64,000 nucleotides of DNA from the NCBI GenBank assembly GCA_022818135.1, contig JAFMSR010000001.1:39590358-39654357 (forward strand). The letters are read 5' to 3'. Source of the stretch: Saxidomus purpurata (lineage: Eukaryota; Mollusca; Bivalvia; Venerida; Veneridae). The stretch's first letter is position 1, and every line of letters starts with the position of its first letter. The notes under the pieces are model-generated. The model saw only the letters and a program-made list of their open reading frames with translations, ran no database searches and had not been told where the DNA came from. Shown here in pieces: positions 58,549 to 64,000 of this stretch. The position numbers and the translations under genes were made by a program.

Positions 58549-59120
58549 TTAGAAGTGACCAATTGCAATGAAACTTGATGTGTAGGTAGCTTGCATGGAG
58601 ACGCAGCTTCGAAATGCATTTGGGGTCACTAGGGTTAAGGTCAAGGTCACTGTTACTAAAATAGAAAAATGGTTTCCACTCAATAACTCTAGTTAAGAGT
58701 GACCAATTACAATGGAACTTGGTGTGTAGGTAGCCTGCATAGAAACAAAGCTTGGGATTGCATTTGGGTTCACTAGGGTCAAGGTCAAGGTCACTGTTAC
58801 TAAAATAGAAAAACGGTTTCCACTCAATAACTCTAGTTAATAGTGACCAATTACAATGGAACTTAGTGTGTAGGTAGCCTGCATAGAAACAAAGCTTGGG
58901 ATTGCATTTGGGTTCACTAGGGTCAAGGTCAAGGTCACTGTTACTAAGAATAGAGGAATGGTTTCCACTCAATAATTACAGTCATTTGCATTTGGGTTTA
59001 ATAGTTGCAAGGTTAAGGTCACTGTTACTAAAAATAGAAAAATGGTTTCAGCTCAACAACTCGAGTTAGGAGTGATCAAACGTAATTTGAAACTTGATGT
59101 GTAGGTAGCTTATGTGGGGA
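58549..59120 (+). repeat. Four tandem units of about 145 bp
   Basis: Units share 'agtgaccaattacaatggaa', 'cttggtgtgtaggtagcctg', 'catagaaacaaagcttggga', 'gggtcaaggtcaaggtcact' and 'aaaatagaaaaatggtttcc'. Units 2 and 3 are near-identical. Long minus-strand frames here repeat NSDLDLDPSEPKCNPKLCFY and are not a gene. An inverted copy lies at 22430-22660. Confidence 0.9.
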
Positions 59121-59675
59121 GGAAGCTTTGGGTCACTAGGGTCAAGGTCACAAGGGTCAAGGTCACAGGGGTCAAGGTCACAAGGGTCAAGGTTAAGGTC
59201 ACTGTTATAACAAATATTTTTTTTTAGTTTTAAAATTGTTTAAAGCAAAAAAGAAAATGGGGGGATCAAGGTTATTAGAGTCAAGAATAAGTTCAGTGTT
59301 ACTAAAAATAGGTTTTATTTATTTTTTGTTTTTAGATTGTTTTCAGCCAAAATAATAATTTTTTGGTCAAGGTCACTAGGGTCAAGGTCACTGTTACTTA
59401 AAATAAATTTTTATTCTTTTTTAGTTTTTAAATTGCTATAAGCAAAAAAAAAATAAGGGTGTCAAGGTCACTAGGGTCAAGGTCACTGTTACTTAAAATA
59501 GATATTTTTTTAGTTTTTAAATTGTAGCAAAAAATGGGGGGGGGGTCAAGGTCACTAGGGTCAAGGTCGAGGTCACTGTTACTAAAAAGAGATTTAAGAA
59601 TCAATATTTCTTCAATTTTTAAATTGTTTAAGCAAAAATAAATTTCTTTGCAGAAGGGGGAGTCAAGGTGACTGG
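59121..59675 (+). repeat. GGGTCAAGGTCAC array with T-rich spacers
   Basis: Continues the previous array. First a run of 'aagggtcaaggtcac' (59136-59205), then five units of about 75-90 bp of T-rich spacer ('tttttagtttttaaattg') plus 'ggggtcaaggtcactagggt'. Contains a 10-base G run near 59535. Confidence 0.85.
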
Positions 59676-59744
59676 TTTTTTTAATTCTACAATTTCTATA
59701 GGCGCCATTTAAACCTGATTTGGTGGCATTGCCGCGTCTTCTTG

Positions 59745-60960
59745 ATACTTTCTTGTTTGTGCTACTTTTATTTGATTTGTTTTTCAGAGGTGTTGAAGTG
59801 CAGAATATCTTGTCAACCTCGCAACTAGAAACCGTTAGAAATATTTTACGCTTGATATATTTGATGGAGTTATGCAGATCTTTATTGTTAGAAGGTGTGT
59901 CTGTTGCACTGAAGCTGTCTCGAATCATGTGTGCATTTCTTACAGGTCAGTTTACTAACAGTCTCTGAATGAGTAGATTTCAGTTGAAAAATTATAAGCT
60001 CATTCTGTAAAAGAAAATGTTCTTGAAAAAGGATTACATTGACAAGTAAAGGTTGCCTTTAAACATGTTAGTCATAATGTATTTGCATTGTTATAACTAA
60101 TTCACAGTTGTTGTTTACATTTCAAGGATTGTCAGTAAAACTTTGCAACTGTTTCTACAGTTTCACAGTAAACTCAAACTTTGCGATCGGATACACGAAC
60201 AATTCAATGGTTATAGCTTACACAATTCAGTTTATTCTTTTGTCATTTGTTACACATTTTTACAAGGTTACTTTTCATGTCTGTTTTACAGCTTAAAGTC
60301 TTTGTTATCTGTTAAACAGTTGTTGTTGTACTTGCATTTATCATATTTCACACAGAAATGCTTAAACGTTTTTACTTTCTTGTTTGTGCTACTTTTATTT
60401 GATTTGTATTTCAGAGGTGCTGAAGTGCAGAATATCTCGCAACTAGAAACGTTAGAAATATTTTACGCTGGATATATTTGATGGAGTCATGCAGAACTTT
60501 ATTGTTCGATGGCGTGTCTGCTGCACTGAAGATGTCCCGAATCATGTGTGCATTTCCTACATGTCAGTTTACTTAGAGTCTCTGAATGAGTAGATTTCAG
60601 TTGACAAATGATAACCTCAGCCTGTAAAAGAAAATGTTCTTAAAAATGGTTACATATAGAAGTAAAGGTTGCCTTTAAACATGTTAGTCATTGTTATAAC
60701 TAATTAACAGTAGACATTTACATTTCACGGACTTTTCGTAAAACTTTGCAGCTGCTTCTATAGTTTCACAGTGAGCTCCAACTTTGCGCTCGGATACCCA
60801 GAATATTTATTGCTTATAGCTTACACAGTTTAGTTTATACTTTTGACATTTGTAACACATCATTGCAAGTTTACTTTTCAAGTCTGATATACAGCTTAAA
60901 GTCTTTGTTATCTGTTACACTGTTGTCAATGTACTTGTTTTTTCATGTTTTGCACAGTAA
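59745..60960 (+). repeat. Tandem duplication inside block C, period about 610-625 bp
   Basis: 'tactttcttgtttgtgctac', the VEVQN exon, 'aggttgcctttaaacatgtt' and the LSVKL exon repeat in order. The second unit has lost a donor (ACAGGT to ACATGT), has a deletion of about 10 bases in the exon, and has a changed acceptor (TTTCAAG to TTTCACG). Confidence 0.8.
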
Positions 60961-63357
60961 TGCTTAACCTACATTATCGAAATTTGTTTTATTTCAGGAA
61001 ATGATATGTTCTAAGATCGTACAGTACACTGTTTTCTAGCGGAATTGCTGATAACATATACAAAACCATCTGTACTTAACAAGACAGACTTCTCGGAACA
61101 TATTCCAAGATTACCGTCTTTCTATGACCTGTAAGTACACTTGGGTATGATTTCAGATTTTAGTGACAATTCTCTTTCCATGCGGGTATAATACTGTCAG
61201 TATTAATTTACTAAATTGTCTGTTCCATGATTACCTGAGACAGAGACGTAATTGATCATGGCAAACAACACTAGGTTAACATTTCATTTATAAAAAACAG
61301 TTTACATTTCATTTATAAGATATCATTTATATTTTCAATGAAAAAGAACGTGCTGAAAGAGAATTAAATGAGATTGCAGTCTAATTAAATGATTTTGATT
61401 ACTGTACTTATGTATTTGCCGGCAGATTACTTCTGTTTAAGTTGTTAAACATGTCACTGACTCATTACTACAACGGGAGAATGGATGATGTCTTTGGCTA
61501 TTTATTGTTATTTTAAATATTTCAGATATGTATCATTACTGCAGCAATTCGAGGCCGTTTCCTTCGGCGACTCATTGTTTGCTTGTTACGTCCTAATTCC
61601 ACTACAGCAAAGACACAGTGTACAGTTTAGAAAGACAGTATATGGATTGATATAGAAATCACATTATTTTGTTCAACGAGTCTATCTTACTATTTATTGT
61701 TTAATCGTTACAAACTGATTGTAAATATTTCAGATATGTATCATTACTGCAACAATTCGAGGCTGTTTCCTTCGGCGACTCTTTGTTTGCTTGTTACGTT
61801 CTAATTCCACTACAACAACGACACAGTGTACAATATAGAAAGGCAGTATGGACAGAATATACTGGCATTCTAAGGACACTGGCACTTCCACTGAATGAAG
61901 TAGGCAGAATTTTCTTTCGTTCCTGTTATTCTTCAAATGCATAGTTGTATCTGGTCATACTTGGTGGAAAGAAAAGTCCTCGTACACTTATGGTTTCTAG
62001 TAATATTTTCTAACAGGGAAGGAATTTATGGTGTGATGCTAGTTCTATTACGACAGCCTTTAATGTCCACTTTCATAGGAAATTTACAATTTGTATTGTG
62101 CTTTAAGATATTCATAACAACGATGTTTTGAACACAAGGACATTGAATCGTAACTGTGGTAAGAAGATATGACTGTAGTTAAGAATGTTGTGATGCCGTG
62201 AGAATAATACACTCCACCTCAGCAGTGTATGTGGTCCACTGAGTGTTTCCAGAGTTATGCACCATTTAAAATGAGTTAAAATAACAAAATGTTTATTTGA
62301 CCTAACTATCAGTATAATCATCTAATGCTTTAAAACAGATATTTGAACCAGAACTATACTTTATGTAGATCATTGTTGAACGTCTATGTATATCGTGAGT
62401 CTGTATTTTTGCTTTGTCATCTCACATTTATCTTTGTAAGCGTATATCCTAGTGTTTTCTGACAATCCTGATGCGTATTTCTGCATCCTATTGTTTCTTT
62501 TTTCAGTTATTGTTACCAATAGAGCTGTATGTAGAACCGAAGGAGACCAATGTTGAGTAGATAAGACTGTACTACCAGAGTCTGTATTCCGGTACCATAC
62601 GACCATGTTGATGCCCAGTTCTGTATCTAGTTGCTGTACATCATGTCAACAGATTCATGTATACACAGGACAGATCACATACAAGACTGAAATGCTCAAT
62701 GATGACACAGATTCTTAAGTCAAACAACAAGGTAATGTGTCTGTACTTTAATTTACTGCTGTATTTCAAATTGTTTGGAAATTTATATGTTTTGTAAAAC
62801 AAAGTGTAACAACTAGTTATGAAATACGCTTGAATATTTGAAGAACCTGTCCACTTCTAATATGAGGTCCTGTTTTGGTTTGATGACTGTTTGTACCGAC
62901 ATCAGGCTTTAATAGCAAGCAGGGAGTGACTAAGATACATATGGTAGTCATCCCGCTGTTACTTCTGAAAAATATTGCGGACAAATTCTAACATGTTATA
63001 TATCTATATCAACTTCTTTTAAATTAGTTGATTTATTCGAGGATATCTGTAGAGAAAGCTTCAATGTGAATGAAGTAGCATCCTCGGAAGAGACAGTACA
63101 AATGTCTTGTGACGTTAAGTTAAGAGTTTAGGATGTGGTCAAAGTTGCTTCATTAAACAAAAGGGATTAATTCAGGTTCAATTGTAACAATATATTGCAT
63201 AGCAGGAAATGCGATTTTATGATTTTGTTATATTACAGGAATTGAAGAAGCATATAATACAATACAAACAAGCGGACATCACAAAAGACTGCGGGTTGGA
63301 ACTGTACGAGACCTTACCAGCTATAAGACAGACATTGATTTGTTAAGAAAACTTTAG
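59788..63357 (+). pseudogene. RPAP1: RPAP1 3' end, copy C (broken, internally duplicated)
   Basis: Exon-like pieces in order: 59788-59945 (VEVQNILSTSQLETVRNILR...ALKLSRIMCAFLT) with a GTCAGT donor; from 60127 (LSVKLCNCFYSFTVNSNFAI); decayed duplicates of both at 60415-60563 and about 60730; 61040-61130 (FSEHIPRLPSFYD); a truncated 61526-61645 and a complete 61734-61899 copy of the FEAVSFGD exon; 62507-62731 with an in-frame TAG at 62558-62560; 63239-63357 with a 4-base deletion that causes an early stop. The first two pieces join in phase (G|GA) and are probable RPAP1 exons by position only. Copy C is an unprocessed pseudogene, or at best a source of partial transcripts. Confidence 0.8.
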
Positions 63358-64000
63358 TGTGTTTATAAAAGGTCTACAATCTGATCTGATAAAAATAAAA
63401 GAACAAAATGCTTTGGAAGTGACAAAGACTATGCGAGGTTGCAGAAGATCCAGAAATTCCACATAATGCTTGGACCAAAATTGGACATCTTTTGCATACT
63501 GTTTTGGAGTGTTCACATGACAAAGTTAGGTTCAGCTTCTATTGCAGTCACATGTATTTTCAAGTTATGCGACTGCTTTCAGAACTTGATTGTAAAGAAG
63601 GTCTTAGAATGAGCCATGTCTCCATTTTGTTTCCTATTTCAAGAGCATAAAGTTAACATAATGTACGGTTTTACTTTTCATAAAATAACATATAGAATCT
63701 TCCAGCAAATTGATGCATGATACAAATAGTTGTAATACTTAGGATATATTTAAAGATGAAAACAGACTCTTTTGCCAGTATATGTCTACTTGTGTACATT
63801 CGTATTGAGTAATGGTCTTTACAAAAATGTTAAATAAATATATTTATTTATATACTCGTGTACATTTGTATTGAGTAATATGCTCTTTACAAAAGGTGTT
63901 TAATAAAAATATTTTTATTATTGGTTTGTTATGTTTTTCTACTGACATTATTTTACAGCTTACGGGCTTTTCAGTAATCTACCATTCATCGTCACAAAAG

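Larger units (their letters stand above)
59720..64000. repeat. Segmental duplication block C (runs off the window)
   Basis: Aligns to block B from 60079 (B 33451/36663 across the foldback insertion) to 64000 (B 39608), and to block A from 61430. It lacks the foldback-like element, so it provides the empty site. 63820-63900 has a short duplicated 'tatactcgtgtacattt..tattgagtaat' segment. Confidence 0.8.

Noticed and set aside
58448..58972. Long minus-strand frame (174 codons) with internally repeated protein sequence
   Set aside because: It lies wholly in a tandem DNA repeat of about 145 bp (a multiple of three apart from small slips), and the same family occurs elsewhere non-coding.
59428..59928. 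Minus-strand frame of 166 codons
   Set aside because: Runs through T-rich and GGTCAAGGTCAC repeats and then antisense to an RPAP1-like exon; no domain.

Overview
This is AT-rich animal DNA, most likely from a bivalve mollusc. Pointers to that are spliced exons of an animal RNA polymerase II-associated protein, a large single-exon Mab-21/cGAS-like protein of the kind that is expanded in bivalves, several tRNA-derived SINEs, and a Helitron-type (HINE or 'pearl'-like) element built around 166-bp tandem repeats. There is no bacterial-style operon, no CRISPR array and no convincing functional tRNA or rRNA gene. Species cannot be fixed from the sequence alone.

Only two genes look intact. At the left edge (108-1761, + strand) are the last three coding exons of RPAP1; the rest of that gene lies outside the window. 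At 52175-54337 (- strand) is a 720-residue Mab-21 domain protein. The window also holds two broken extra copies of the RPAP1 3' end (36703-39039 and 59788-63357) and one broken fragment of the Mab-21 gene (5171-5598). The RPAP1 copies and their downstream flanks align over several kilobases, so the backbone is a segmental duplication of a convergent pair, RPAP1 -> <- Mab-21. Block A (1 to about 5600) keeps RPAP1 and has only a scrap of Mab-21. Block B (about 36660-54340) has a dead RPAP1 and an intact Mab-21. Block C (59720 to the window end) has another dead RPAP1 with internal tandem duplication.

Because the blocks are paralogous, A and C act as empty-site controls for insertions in B. They delimit a 3.2-kb foldback-like element with satellite-built arms (33472-36662), a HINE-like element (42317-43801), an insert at about 40921-41898, and a 4.4-kb TTAA-flanked element with arms of about 430 bp (44266-48642) that contains a decayed Mutator-like transposase exon and SINEs.

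Between the blocks (5600-33450) I see almost only mobile and repetitive DNA: TTAA- and TA-flanked terminal-inverted-repeat elements (6217-6751, 16427-17737, 23539-24209, 55738-56535), a pair of 28-bp perfect inverted repeats enclosing a HINE-type array and a cluster of ten CCAATTGG palindromes (25039-27132), a 485-bp tandem duplication carrying long palindromes (9294-10264), a 44-bp satellite, and repeats dense in TCAAGGTCA words. A cluster of housekeeping-type promoter words near 28187-28521 and a CTCF-like site at 12359 are the main non-repeat signals there.
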